64,000 nt of DNA from Vandiemenella viatica (GCA_031002005.1 JARYHS010008074.1:6456924-6520923), one strand, 5' to 3'. Positions 1-12,894 are shown, numbered from the stretch's first letter. Numbers and translations: made by a program. Notes: generated from the sequence alone by a model not told the origin.

Positions 1-960
1 CACTCCAGTATGTGGTGAAGGTCCCTTGCGTCGTCTCCATATATTCCTTCCTCCATGGTTCTTTCCGAATTTCTTGATTTCTTGTATGGTATTGTTTAGT
101 GCATCCTTCTATCATCCCAAATAATCTCACTACTGCCACCTGAATTTTATTCTAATCTTTTTCTTTAATTATTCACGATTCACTTCCATACAGCAGAGTT
201 AGAGCAGCCATCTTCTTATAGAATTTTCTTTTAGTGTCTTTTATTGTTTTGTTCTAAGATGCTCAATTTATTGTCTCGCAAAAAGATTGAAATTTGTAGG
301 TATTTTCCCCCATATCTTTATCTATGTCATAGCTGTTTTTATAGCCTATGTAGTTCAAATTCATTACCTATTCAATCACTGTGTCGTCAATTACTGTTTT
401 TGAGGGAGTGGGTCGTTTACTGTAATGGGCCATCAATTTTGTTTTATTTTTGAATATCTGGAGGTTATGTTCTTTTTCCTGCTGATTAATGTAATTTATA
501 TAATGCTCTTTGTAGTTCCTCTTCACTTTCTTGACGTAATATTACATCATCTGCATACAAGAGTACATTTAGATATTTATTCTCCTTCAACTGTATTTCC
601 AAACTGAAAATGTCATTGCCGAAATATTGTGTAATTATAACACTTCTTTAACTTGGCTAGTCACCCGAGAACATTTCATATAGATTATATGAAATGTTTC
701 CAGTTTCTAATAAGGACATCAATGTATATGTTCGATTAACTTGGAGATAAGGTGCAACCTTGTTTAAGACCTTTGTTTATCAGTTTTTTCTTTTTGGTGC
801 CAGTATTAGTTATTATTTTTTATCTTTATATAAACTTTTGATAATTCCAATTAAATACCCAGGATATCCGTTTATGGTCCTTATGTCCCACATTTTGCAT
901 TTATCGACACTATCAAAATCTTCTTTTGCTATGCTGAATTGACCTCATTTGAAACCAGGA
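1..960 (-). pseudogene. LINE reverse transcriptase relic
   Basis: Read on the minus strand, the stretch keeps fragments of a non-LTR reverse transcriptase. From high to low coordinates these are a DSVDKCKMWD-like segment with NGYPGYLIGIIKSLYK, then NKGLKQGCTLSPS, then a catalytic YADDVILRQESEEELQ box near 480-560. The C-terminal part includes GCTK..RNQEIRKE near 60-130. Stops and frameshifts are frequent, so it is a dead copy. The type of LINE is inferred from these motifs. The left end runs off the window. Confidence 0.75.
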
Positions 961-2480
961 GTATCTATCTAGTTCTTGCACAGACTTCCCCCATAAATCT
1001 AAAACTACAACTTCCAGATCATGGAATTATTGTACATAAGAACAGAGTACAACCTTGTTATCAGCATACGAAACACTTGGTGCGCCCAAAACATATAAAT
1101 TAAAAACAGGAGAAAATTCAAATACTGGCAAGCATAACCAGAATTACAACCAGTTTCTCAGACGAATCGCGACTCAACAGCCCACACATAGGGGAGTAAC
1201 CTAACCCACCCGAGTTAACAAGCTGATAACGCATAGAACTGTTTAGTTAATGTTAGTGTTAAAACACATCAGGGAATAAAAGAGGGATACTAGGACAGTA
1301 GTTACATCTTTAATTTAATAAAATCCTTTCAGGTGTTCAGCCGGATGGTTGTAATGGACCAAGTTTTGGGTCAAAAGATTTGGTTGTGTGATTTAGAATT
1401 AAACGAGAGTTAGGTGAGTCGTGACAGTACGCCAGAGTCACGAGCCATCCACACGCGAGAGTATTGAGTCAGGTTTTGCTGACGAAAACGATCAGCACAT
1501 ACCACAGTCGGGGACACTGGCCGGTCAATTGCCGAAAGAAGTCTAGAATGTTCGATACGGGCAATATAAGTAACGCATGACATGCGTTCGGTCTTCTCAG
1601 TGACAGGTTGACAGTAGGCACGTCACTATGCCAGTTAGCAGATAGAAAATAGTCTCTCTCTCTTTCCAATAGCCTGGTCTCGCATTAGGGTCAAAAATGC
1701 TGCAACACTTGGTGGAATCCTCCGATAGCCATTTTACATGTATGTAAGTAATTGTTCCATCATCTACTAGTACTTCAGAAGATGTAAATCCAATAGAGCC
1801 TATGGGGATAGCCTCGCAGACGGCCTCAAAACGGACGATATATATTCAGTCAAGGACGAGCAATAAACAGTATCGTACAGCAGTTAGGTAGTGTTCTCGC
1901 TGGTAGAATATAAGAGAACCTGCTGTTTGCCATAGTAAGCCTAAGTTGGTGAAGCCATACTAACAACCACACAGGTCTGTGGCCTTAATCCACAGTGGTG
2001 TCAGAACCTGATATTAGTAAATAGCCTTACAGCCGAGCTGGAGAGTGGAGCCGAGGTCGCCGGACGTCAGCAGCAGCAACTCCATTAAAGGTTAGTACCT
2101 GAGTTTCCAGACACTCTCTGCCAATTCCAAATTACGCCCACAGAAGAGGAACTAGATCACTCGACTAGTCCGTTATAAATTTGGTGATCAGAGTGGAGAT
2201 GATCGAATCCATTGGCGAGAGTTGAAGGCAACGACTTCAGGTACGGAAAGCACCGGAAGGAAATAGTGGGAAGAGAAAAGTGTAGAATGGCAGAAACAAC
2301 CTAACGGCAGACGGGCAGGAGAAAGAGTTAGCTTATTTTAGTCCTCAGCTAGTAGTCAAAAGTTAAACAGCTTCAGTGTAATGGAGAGGTCAACGGCAGG
2401 CGTCAGGATTCGCCAACAGCGGCAAAATCTGGCGAGTTTTGGAACAGTCACAGTACTTGGCATGAAATAACTTACAAAAA
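961..2480. other. Unassigned; possible LTR-retrotransposon leader remnant
   Basis: No convincing ORF. Two stretches resemble retrotransposon primer-binding or leader sequence: TGGTGTCAGAACC near 1996-2010 and TTTGGTGATCAGAGTGGA near 2178-2198. I see no paired LTR, so a solo or broken LTR element is only a guess. Confidence 0.25.
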
Positions 2481-5400
2481 AATCCTGCATGTTCCAGATG
2501 AAATTTCACTAAATTGAAAATTTTTCTTTTTAAAACTAAATTGTGAAATATTAGAGCTGCAAGATCAAAATGAGTTGTAATAGAGTTTTCATAGTCTATT
2601 CAAGGTTCAGTTCAAATTTAAATGTGAGCTATTTTTGTAACATAATTTTTTGCTTAAAATTTCTGTTTTGCAGTAAGAAATTGCTATTCATTGAGCTCGG
2701 AAAACAAAGATGCACTCTTTATAAATTGCATGTCTGGTTGGGCTTTCGCGTTCGGCGAAAAATCAGTGGCCGAAGATCTATTATTCAGTTCGAGTAAAAT
2801 AGTTTTGCAAGATAAATAAATGGTCTTGAGCTAACAACTTTAGTAAACTTAAGCAGAATTTTGTGGAAGCAGTTCTCATTTTTTTAATGTTAAATTAAAA
2901 GTACTCCTTCTATGTTCTGTTCTAATATAATTAAAATAATAATCTTACAACATGAAATAACTTTTTCTAATCATTGGCATATTAATCTGTAAGCGCGTGC
3001 ATAATTAATAATAGACCTAAAATGTGTATGAATTATACCACAATGTTTTCTGTTTGGGTGTATTGAAAAGTTTTTATCGTGAGTTGAAATTTTGCAGAAA
3101 ATGGTGGAAAATTCATTGGCAATGACTAGTGTCTGATCAATTACATTAACTGACAAGAGGAAGCATCCGTATACGTAAATTAGCAACCTTGACATGAGTC
3201 TTGAAAATTGAACGGAAGCAGTTCAAGTAAGATGTTATAAGTAATAATGAACTTTCAGATCTAATAAAGTAATGTAATTATATAATAAGAATAATTTGCA
3301 GTTAAAATCATTTAGCGTTTGAAAGGATACATATAAGTGAGGCTAAGTTTCTCTATAAAGAATAGTGGTTATGTAAACGTGGCAGATATTTATCTAAATG
3401 TGGCTTTTAAAATCTGAAGGGCAGATTGTTCGTGGAATTTCTGATGGTTTGAGCATCCATACTTGGTGTATTAACGATTGCTGAGTGACATCACGCGAGT
3501 GAATCCTTCGTGACCGTTATAAAGACCTCTCAAGGGTTCAGGTGATTATTTGGGAAGTGCACACCCACAATAATTACTGCAAGATGGATCCAAACTGCCT
3601 AATAAATTACACTAGTATGTGAAATTGGAATTGTGCGTTCGGCTATACGACCCATTTAAGGTCAAGCCTAATCACAGAGGAATAGTGTGCTATGCTGTAA
3701 GAATCGGAATTTTATGTGACAGTCTAGTAGCCCAATGTATTTAAAAATGATAAATACAGTAGCTACGATACAAAGGTATATACTTCATCGTTTAGGCGAT
3801 GACGGTGGCGAAGAATTTTGTATCAATGAAATTAAATGTTGTTGAGTGAAGCATGGATGCATGCATAAGGAAACTAATGATATGGTAAAGAAGGGGACTA
3901 ATGAAGAATATTTGTTGTTTAATATTGTGAGTGATGGGTATACATGTTATTGAACTGGTGCTAGTATCGTGAAAAATATGGGTCCCGTAAAGCTGCAGTA
4001 GGGGGGATAAAAGAAAATAATGAAACGGATATTATTGACAACGTGCTATGCAAGAGTGGTTGAGCGTCTCAGGAACTCACTAAGCATAGTTTAGAATGGA
4101 AGCTAATAGTCACGGAAGCGATAAAGTATGCCTAAGGCTACTAGAATGATTTTTTTGTTTTGTTTTTGGTCAGATGGGTGGAGTAGGAGCGAGGCGTCTA
4201 AGATTGCTCAAACAGGAACGCTTACGCCAAACTCGGAGACTAGTGCTCAGAATAGTGGGGACGATTACTTTTAAAAACGAGCTACTATGTCATAATCCCC
4301 TAGCTACTTCCATGTTCAACAAAATTTGTTCAAAATGAGTTAGACACATAATCCTCCATGCCGAAAAACGTTGTGTAAAATGCGTAAAGGGCGGAAATGG
4401 GAGATCAGGACTAATCATCCAGAACATTTAATACCATACGATCTAATTCCGCGAGCTAAAGCACCAGATAAGCGTTTAACGAGAAAGTGTGAGCACGCCA
4501 CACAGATGAAGTAGAATGATGAGCCAGATAGTGATAACAGAAAGCAGAATGTGAGCCACGTTAAAGAATACATAACTGATCAAGCACAATAGTAAACATA
4601 AGCCACCGAGTACTGAATTCGTAAGAACTAACGAAATGAAGTCGGAAGTAAGATTGTAACGTACAACATGCTATCAGTTACATGATCTATCGAGGATACA
4701 AGGTTTGGTAATTCTGGAAGAAATAACTGTAAAACATTTTGCATATTTTTAGAAATGTTTAGCATATATCTTTTATACCTTTCATATTGAACGAGTTTAC
4801 GCATTTCTGTCTTCACCACTGCATTACTTTTAAATTGAATTTTGACGATTAAATTCTATTGATTCTAAAGGAGATTGGATATCAACCTTAGGTTTGAAAG
4901 ATGAAGTGTACGATGTCACGTGAAGACAGGTTTGTTTTAGTACACTGTAGGTGAGAGGTGATGATCGGTAATAGGTCAGTCAACACTGGAAATACGGCTG
5001 TTCCTATGAAGTGACAGGTCCTATAGTAGGTTGCCCTAGGGAAAGTAAAATAAATCCGTGGATAGAATTGAGAGGTAGGACAGTGTTACAACAAACAATT
5101 TCTTTAAGTGACATAGTATCACAGCCGAAATTACTAGGAAAAGTGTGGTAAAGTCTTAAAGAATATTTTTTCTCCAGAAAAAAAAAAAAAAACATTCACA
5201 GTTAAATTTCATTTTTCTCTTCTTGCATCAGCAATCTTAATTAATTAGGGATCGAGATATTAAAGTAAATCAGCAAGACTGTAACTAAAACTGTTGGGAT
5301 AATTCGTATTCATTAAACTTGTATGAGTACGGTGACCTACAAGGAAAGGTGTCAGTCAGTAAATGCAGGAGTGGCGGGAGAAACCGCACGTAAGCAGAAT

Positions 5401-5974
5401 GTACTCCAGCGAGGAATGTAAACGAGCGCGAAATGTAAAGCTCAGCACACTGTGCAGCTCATGACCTGGAGATAATAAGCCAGCGCAATCGGAAGAAAAC
5501 AGAAGACATAGGGAAGCGAAGATTTAATGTAAGAATGTAATGTTAATAAGGGGACGAAAGAAGACCTCTATGTCAATGAAACAACAGAGAAATTAATTAA
5601 CAATGTAACTAATCTTTCCCTAAATATGGAATTATTTAGAATTTGAAGCTAGTAAGCACTGCAATTAAATTACTGAATGCCCGTATTATTCTAAGCATGA
5701 TGTAGCGTCTAGAACTTACGTGTCATAGGTTACCGGATAGAAGCTGTCATTTAATTTACTTCTTTTCAAAATATTTCTTCGTAGCAAAAACAGCGTATTT
5801 AAATTGTGCTTCGTATAACAATAAGCTTCTTACCCGAGATTTTGTCACCATAAAATGTAGCGTATTATATCATATAAATAAACGTGCTTTTACTCTTTAT
5901 TAATCTCTCTGCCTAACAATGTAACTACTATAAACAGAGTCCATAGATAATGCGCAACTGTTAGTCCACAGATA
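2481..5974. other. Unassigned AT-rich DNA
   Basis: About 3.5 kb with no ORF resembling a known family on either strand. It contains a short poly-A tract near 5178-5192. Some purine-rich patches (3480-4620) could be decayed retrotransposon sequence, but nothing specific is recognisable. Confidence 0.5.
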
Positions 5975-7920
5975 AAACATAGACTCTTAATCTCCGACAA
6001 TCTTTAAGACACCTGTAGTAATATTATCTACACAAGCCCCTTTGTTTTTTGACATTTCTTATTTCTTTCACGATATCCTCAGGATGGATTTCAAATTTTT
6101 TAGTATGCTCATTTCTAAATGTGTGGTGAAGTTCGTTCTCCAATTTATACCCTCCCATTTCAGAATCATTGTTCCCAGTGGTGTCAGTAAATCAGTTACT
6201 TAAAATTTCTGCCTTTTTCAAACCATCAATTACTTCTTCTCCACCATCATCATATTAGACGTTTTCACTTTTGCAGGTCATCCTGCACATCCTCTTCCAA
6301 GCCTGGCGGCCATTCCAAGACTTTTCCTCTATCACTTTTCTCCACACGACCTGCACCTTGTTTCACTTGGTCCATCCATCTTGCCTTCCAACTGGCTCCC
6401 TTCCCTTCCCTTCCCACTTTTTAGCAGTGCTACTTTTGGCATCCTCCCCTCCTCAATCCTAACATTTCCCAACCACTGCAGTCTTTTCCTTGTTAGCATC
6501 TCTTCTAATGCTTCCACTTGTAGTCTCTCCCTGGTGTTTTCATTTCTAATTTTGTCTTTCCTCTCAGAAACCTCTCTCTGCCGCCTGCAATCTGCTAAGG
6601 TCTCTCTTCGTCCACGTCTATGTTTTAGAACCTTATGTCAGTATGGGCTCCCAGGTGCTAGGCCGGAGCATTAACTGCCTACCTTCCCCTCAGTTTTTTG
6701 CCACAGAAATTTCTATACGCATCAGTAAGCAGTCCTCCTGCACTGATAATACTCTTCATAAACCTATCCTTAGCCACCATCTTTGCTATAATTAATTACT
6801 TGTTTGGTTGTTTCAAATATTTCCTACTATTTTGCTGTCTCTTAACTCTGTTATGTTCTCTTCATTTTCTTTCTTCACCCTCCTTAAACTATTCCCATGT
6901 AGACTCTACTGAAGGTGTGCCAACCTTTCCTAAAATAACTCTTGAAATCTGTGCCTTTTTATAGAAGTACCTATTTACCCCTTCAATTTTGGCCACTGGT
7001 TTAGTGCTCTCTAATATTCACCAGAATTGTTTCATTTCACTTATTCCTTCAGTTACTTGACTCTCCCCCCTCCCCTCAGGTCAACATTGGGCTCAGCCAG
7101 GAAGACATCAAACATGGTTTGTCCCCTAGTGTTCTGCTCTATCAATTGTGTAAACCCTTCAACCCTGATTAAGGTATTTGAAAATCTATATTCCCTTGTG
7201 AATCTTATTTCCTACCCAGTTTGCAGCTGGTAAACATAAATCCCCACCAATAATGACCCTTCTATTCTCACTTCTGAACTGTTGAGTATGAATTTATTTT
7301 CTCCCTGAGAGCCTCATATTTATCAGTAATTATCCGCAAGCAGCCAACACGCTCATTCTTTACCCCAGACATCTATCCCAAGTGACTGATGGTCATGATT
7401 TATGAATACCAGTTCACCAGTAACACCCTTCCTGATATTTTCAGTGTTAACTTCAGACTTTCCAGTTCTTCCCCAGTCAGTTATTTTTTCAGTAGCTTCA
7501 TCTATTTCCTTAGCATTTGTAATTTTTCCCAGTGTGGATCTATTAATATTTTCTAACCAGTATGAAAACTCCTTCACCAATAGCTCCCCTGTCTCTGTAG
7601 TACATTCTGCAAACATCAGATAAAAAACTCGTTCTCTAGTACATCTTTTTAAACCAAGACTTTACTTGTGGTTCTTGTATTTCTATTAAGTTTTTGAATT
7701 CTGTTACTTTGTCCATCACACTTCTACAGTTCACCAGTAACACTTTTATTACTGACTTTGTGATATTTTCAGTGTTAACTTCATCCTTCCCAGTTCTGCC
7801 CCAGTCAGTTATTTTTTCAGTAGCTTCATCTATTTTCTTAGCATTTGTAATTTTTCCCAGCGTGGATCTATTAATATTTTTAAACTTCGAACAATGTTCT
7901 TATTCCTTAATTATTATCTG
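5975..7920 (-). pseudogene. Degenerate LINE (endonuclease and RT N-terminus) with a second LINE fragment inside
   Basis: On the minus strand 7000-7300 keeps an AP-endonuclease signature (VIIGGDLCLPAANW, compare GGDFNLP..W) followed by FTQLIEQNTRGQTMFDVFLAEP. 5985-6240 keeps the start of the RT region (IHPEDIVKEIRNVKKQ...ITTGVLKI). Between them, 6240-6690 reads as the C-terminal tail of a different LINE (DKIRNENTRERLQVE, then KRLQWLGNVRIEEGRMPK), so it is probably a nested fragment. All pieces carry stops. Confidence 0.55.
7430..7888. repeat. Direct duplication of about 125 bp (7430-7556 and 7764-7888)
   Basis: The two stretches are nearly identical, differing by a few substitutions. Both run from a GATATTTTCAGTGTTAACTT start to a GTGGATCTATTAATATTTT end. 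They lie about 210 bp apart within the degenerate LINE and look like a local segmental duplication. Confidence 0.8.
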
Positions 7921-7929
7921 ATGTCCTAT

Positions 7930-8130
7930 ATACATAACCTGTTGTTGGAGGACAGTAGGTTGTGCATATAAGCCAGAATTGCGAGGAATACACAGTCGGT
8001 CACATGTCCTCGCAGCAGCATCTTTGACCTTCAGTTCAACTGATGAAGACAGCGGAGGAAGCAGTTGAAACATCGTGTATATCAGAAGAACTTATCTGGC
8101 AGAATACCCAGGAAGAATTTTTATCATCAC
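7930..8130 (+). repeat. Penelope-type terminal fragment with CTGATGA/GAAA motif
   Basis: The stretch contains CTGATGA near 8039 and GAAA about 20 nt later (GTTGAAACATCG), the spacing of a hammerhead-ribozyme core. The intervening bases can form only a broken stem (GAC/GTT plus GC/GC). It resembles the palindrome at 17711-17932 and motifs near the Penelope-like copies. Assignment to a Penelope terminal region is inference. Confidence 0.35.
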
Positions 8131-8168
8131 CCTGATATTTCATTTTGTAATCATGCTAAGATGGATTG

Positions 8169-8902
8169 TTTATTTGTTGTGGTCTGAATATATAAGACCT
8201 ACATTGACTCATGAAACATGAGGTCAACTATTCCAAATCATAATGGTTAAAAAAAATTGTTGGTGTTCCATTTATGTTACAGCCAAATTAAAAAAAAGCA
8301 GAAGTAATAAAGAACATAGAATCTAAATCAATGATCCTCCACAAATATTCTGTACCTCACACAAATGACATGTTACAAACAGTTCAAAACAATTTTTGTG
8401 ACTCATGAAATAATACTGTATCCAGTGACTCAAAACTGAAATTTTATGTTGCTGAACCTAAGTCACTATTAAAAAGTGAGCAAATCAGCTATTTTAACAG
8501 ACCTGGGTATGTGATGTGGACTCACAGCAGCCATAACATAAATCTAAATAAACATGAAAAGTAATTCAATTCAAAATATTTAGTTCTTTACTTTCTTAAC
8601 ATATACATTGCTGGTGAACTTAAACCTCTAAGTGAATACATTACTTAATATTAACTGCATATTCAACACCAAAGCAACTAATCACTCACCCTGTTTTGGA
8701 AGTATTAATAACGGTTTAGAATTTTGTACAGAATTACATGTCAAATAAAAGCGTTTACTTCATATAAAGTAATTTGATATTCTTTATGGATAACAAATAT
8801 TTTGCACAGAAACTTCTGCAGGGCTTAATTTTTAATAACACTGAAAAAAATATGTGAATGTATGTAGCTAAAAAAAAACAATCAATGCTAATGAACTAAG
8901 TA
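8169..8902 (-). other. deltaCOP: Probable 3' UTR of delta-COP
   Basis: This is the stretch directly downstream (minus strand) of the delta-COP stop codon at 8903-8905. The only canonical minus-strand AATAAA I find within about 750 bases is at 8169-8174. An ATTAAA near 8830-8835 is an alternative nearer signal. The end is therefore a guess. No ORF is present. Confidence 0.4.
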
Positions 8903-8992
8903 CTAGACTATTTCATATTTCTCAGTAAAGAAAACAGTATCTACAGAAAATTTAACAGGTGAACCATCTTCCACCAGCTGGACTTCTGTGAT
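8903..8992 (-). CDS. deltaCOP: Coatomer subunit delta (delta-COP), last coding exon
   Basis: Delta-COP is a subunit of the COPI coat that drives retrograde Golgi-to-ER vesicle traffic in the cytosol. This 90-nt exon encodes 29 residues plus TAG. It starts in phase 0 after a good acceptor (pyrimidine-rich run, then TTTCAG ending at 8993). The peptide reads ITEVQLVEDGSPVKFS and ends TEKYEIV. This matches the family's terminal segment, which in vertebrate ARCN1 ends with VDKYEIL after a SPVRFS motif. It is the last part of the mu-homology domain. It joins in frame to the exon at 59265-59466. It is intact, and it is short enough to be missed by ORF-length filters. Confidence 0.93.
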   Translation of the reverse strand: MTEVQLVEDGSPVKFSVDTVFFTEKYEIV

Positions 8993-9689
8993 CTGAAATA
9001 AAATAAAATCCATTTTAATAACTGGAAACCACTACAAGATTATCTTTAAAAACCAGGACAAGTGTAATTTCCAGATTTTCTGGAAAACCTTACATAGAAA
9101 AAAAGGATAATTCTGACTCGTGTTTGTCAGTGTGGTCATGATAATACTGAGAAGCAATGAATGTGAGCTGATGTGATTTTTATGTTATGTATTGCAGTTC
9201 TAGAGGAAAACACCCACAAAAAAATTAACCAGTTATCTTAAGAGCTGTGCAATGATGATTTTAGTGAATCCAGTTGGAGAAAAGCAGGTAATAAGAGAAC
9301 TTCCACAGAGTAAGCTACACATACATACCTGCAAACTTTACGGTTTTCCCGTAAAATTTATGGAAAGTGCTGTTATTTTATGGTTGTACAGAAGAACTAT
9401 GTTATTTTACGAATTTACAGACTAAAATTCCTTCGCGTAGGTGAGATGTTTATATGGAAAAAGGTTATTATGGTTTTAACAGACAGTTGTTGGTTTCCGA
9501 TTTCGTTCATGGCTGCAACTGCTGTTTTATGTGCATAGAAGCTTTTTTACTTTTCACTATAAGACTAGCCACAAACCTCGTCAAAAATGACTGGTTTATC
9601 GGAGTGTTCTTGCAGTTAATTTCTTTTTAGTTGCTTACCTAAATAGAACTGTTATAAAATAAAGATCAATGTGCTGTAATTTCTTGTCT

Positions 9690-11620
9690 CCTGTGATGTA
9701 GCAAAAAGTTTCAGTTGTCAACTTGAATGACCCCAGTGAAAACGAAGGATGCTAAAAATAAATCTTAACAATTTACGTTATGTCACATAATATTAGTTTT
9801 AATTGTGGTTTAGCCCACATAGATCACGATCATTTTGGAACTTCTTTCATTCAAACCAAGTAATGATTTTAGCAAAAAGAAAAAAACAACTGATAATTAA
9901 TATGTCAATTTAAACAAAATTCATACTCCTCTTTCAGTGTTGTAGCAATTCATTTCTTAGAAATTGTTAAAATAAATTGAATTGTTATAAAATAAATGCA
10001 ATTCCTAGTGCCTTGCGCTGTAACAAAAGGTTTCGGTTGTTATCCTGGTCCAGATTGCATATATTGCTTCGCGATATAAACTAAATCAAAAATCTGTGTG
10101 GGTTCTTCCATCTTCCTTTTTATATATTCATGATTTAGATAGATAATACAATATTTGAACGGCTGACACAGTTACATGTGGCTGAAATATGACATCAGTA
10201 AAGTAAAGGAATTAAGGGAACTGCATCACTTTTGCCACTGCACCATTTCCGTGATGGATGCCGCATAGCGAAAATTTCGTAAAAGTTTTTCAGTTGGTCC
10301 AGGCTGTATTTCAACTTAGCCACAATTTTTATGACAAAACGAAACTGTTTAGGTTGAAATGATCCCTGCACCGATAATTTTTTATTTTATCTTTGCAGTG
10401 CAGATAGCAGTTCGCAGTTGCTCAGCCTTTCATATTTTAGCATTTTTAATTAAATTTCTGCAAAGAATGAACACAAAATGTGAAGAGGACATATTGGCAA
10501 AGTGACTTATGTAAATTTCAACAGGTTAGTACCAGTTTCGTGAAGGTTCCAAATGTGGTGCATTCCCCGGAATTAAAAATAAATTTTAACAACTTATGCC
10601 ACTCCACGTAATGTTAGATTGTAGTCTACGCAGTATAGTCGTGATCAGGATGGAACTACTTTTGTTAAAATGAAGTAATCATTTAAGTAACAGAACAACA
10701 ATGAAAACAAACTATTAAAAAAAAAAAATACATTACTCATAGCCTCTGCTATAAAGTCCAGTTCTATTAACAATCTACCACAACTGCAGCTAATATTGCA
10801 AAAATTAAAGCTTTTATCTTATATATCTGTGGCCAAAGATATTAATGAATACTTTTACATAAATAAAATCATATAATGATTGATATGTCAATTTAAACGC
10901 AATACATACTTTTATTTTATTTCAGTGTTCTGCCTTGCGCCGTAGCAAAAGGTTTCAGTTTCCATCCGGGTCATTTCAACCTAACCACTTACTACAATAA
11001 ACCTGTCGCTACACTTACTACAATAAATCTCACGCATATTAATACAAGAACTGTATCGTGTTTTAGTGGCAATAACGCATCGCAATATAAATTTGATCAA
11101 AAATCTTCAAGGGTTTTTGCACATTTCTTTTTTTGTTGTCCGTGATTCAGACCGATATTAAAACGTTTGAATGGGTGACACAGTTGCTGAAATAATAGGC
11201 TCAGTAATATTACACAGTAAAAGCAAAGGAAATTAAAATAAATCTTATAAACTTACATTATGCCACGTAATATTTGTTTTAAGTGTAGTGTAGATCAGGA
11301 TCAGTGTGCAACTATTTCCGTTCAAACGAATTAGTAATTTCAATAATAGGACGCAGTTCAAAATATTTTGGATAAAAAGCTAAATTATTCATCCCCTCTG
11401 CCGTAACATCAAATTCCATTTGTAATTCTGATCCATGCTAAGTAACAATCTAACAAAAACATTAGCTACATTGACATTCGAAATGCAAAACTCTTATCTT
11501 ACATATCTATGGACAAAGAATTTAAGCAATACTTCTATGCATCAAAAGAATATTATTAAAATATAAGCATCTAATGATTAATATGTCGATTTTAACACAA
11601 TACATACTTTTATTTCAATG
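9690..11620. repeat. Three degenerate tandem modules
   Basis: Three ordered landmarks recur. (a) A GTAGCAAAAGGTTTCAGTT-like stretch occurs near 9700, 10020 and 10940. (b) A TTATGCCACGTAATATT-like stretch occurs near 9776, 10590 and 11258. (c) An ATATGTCAATTTAAAC-like stretch occurs near 9901, 10886 and 11580. The second and third modules also share a GACACAGTT...CTGAAAT segment, which the first lacks. Module lengths differ (about 260, 900 and 680 bp), so they diverged by indels after duplication. No coding potential is seen. Confidence 0.6.
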
Positions 11621-12040
11621 TTCCGTCAGTTAATTTTTTTTGCGGATGCTTGGAAGTGTTATTAAATACCGTACATTGCCAAGAAGCATGACGTCATGCT
11701 GTGACAGGTGACATCATACGTGACAGCTTGCTTATTATATTAATAGATAATGTAGAGGTAAGCCACGTTTTACTGTAGTCAATTATTAATAGATCTGTCC
11801 CTCCAGTTTTACATTGATACTGTTTAACTAATTTTCTACCACTGCCAGATCGTGCCACGTGCATTGTAATTTTTGTAGTTGGGAACTCCACTGTATTTAT
11901 GAATATCTCCAAGAAACAGTATTAACAGACATTTATGGAAGAATTTCCATGCAGGTTAGAATAAAAAAGAAGAAAAAATTTAAGTTTTGTACTGTGTTTG
12001 TGAGTGTGTGATATTACCGCAGCACATAGTGCTGGAAATA

Positions 12041-12894
12041 CAGGGCGTTCGCCGGGAAACGCAACCCACTGTTAGCGCTACAAGGAAGAAACTGCTCCCG
12101 GCGAGCGAGCGGTCAGTTTCCGGCATTGTTCGACCGTCGGCCGCGGACTATTTCATAATAATTACGCTTCATAAACTTCATAAACTTGTGTGCTAAGCAT
12201 TTAAATGTGACGTAATTCATTAGCTTACCTTATAAAAGATGCTGGAAGTGTTGACCCTCTTGTGTAATGCACATTTCACATCTTCTGAACATATTTCGAG
12301 ACACACGCTGCCCTAACTGACTTAATGATTTTTTGGGTGACTGTTCTAGTCGAAAAGCGATATCGTCAATTTTCTCCTCTGTGAGAATACGGTTGACCGA
12401 CAGTCTCTTTTTGTTAAAAAATGAACCCGTTTCTCTTACTTTTTTAACCAGACGCAGAATTGTTGATTTAGCTGGCAGTAAAGCGCCAGGAAATTCGCGA
12501 CGAAATTTACTGCGACACTTTTTAAACGACTTCTTCTTCACATATGTATCGTAGAGAAATATTCTTTGTTGCAAACTGTAACGTACCATAATTTTACTCA
12601 CACTCAAACACGGTACAGATTAATAAGAGTATGAAGCCCCAAACCAGCCAAACCGCAAAGAAACGTTTATTCACAGCACTGATTAATAAGAGACTGAAGT
12701 CACAAACTATCTACAATGCAAAGAAACCGTTCTTAACAATGTAAGGGTCACTGCACTGCACTGTTGGGGCAGCGGAGGTGTTAAAAAGTGCGGTGATTCA
12801 CAGTGCCGTGTGGCGGAAACTGCTGGCTCCACTGACCGAGCAAGTTGCCGACGGCAACAGACTGGGAGGGTAGCGTTTTGCGGCGAACGCCCTG
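12041..12894 (-). mobile_element. TA-flanked Tc1/IS630-type deletion derivative
   Basis: The ends are inverted repeats: CAGGGCGTTCGCCGGGAAAC at left and CAGGGCGTTCGCCGCAAAAC (reverse-complemented) at right. Each is directly flanked by TA (12039-12040 and 12895-12896), the target duplication of the Tc1/mariner/IS630 group. The 854-bp body encodes only a shortened transposase on the minus strand. It is nested inside the 9324-13365 element. Confidence 0.8.
12230..12607 (-). pseudogene. Internally deleted transposase (HTH N-terminus fused to C-terminal tail)
   Basis: An open 125-codon frame. Residues about 8-90 form a helix-turn-helix region of the DUF4817 type (YSLQQRIFLYDTYVKKKSFK, then STILRLVKKVRETGS, then LTEEKIDDIAFRLEQSPKKSL) that binds transposon ends. 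The last 25 residues (SRNMFRRCEMCI..GQHFQHLL) are the usual extreme C-terminus of the same transposases. The whole DDE catalytic core between them is missing, yet the fusion stays in frame. It could still bind TIRs but cannot catalyse transposition. Family assignment is from remembered motif patterns. Confidence 0.7.

Noticed and set aside
7402..7921. Two similar plus-strand ORFs
   Set aside because: They arise from the 125-bp duplication and are antisense to LINE-derived sequence. No family motif is present in the plus frames.
8030..8075. Functional hammerhead ribozyme
   Set aside because: The CTGATGA and GAAA blocks are spaced suitably, but stem II has a mismatch and stems I and III are not evident. 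Kept only as a repeat fragment.
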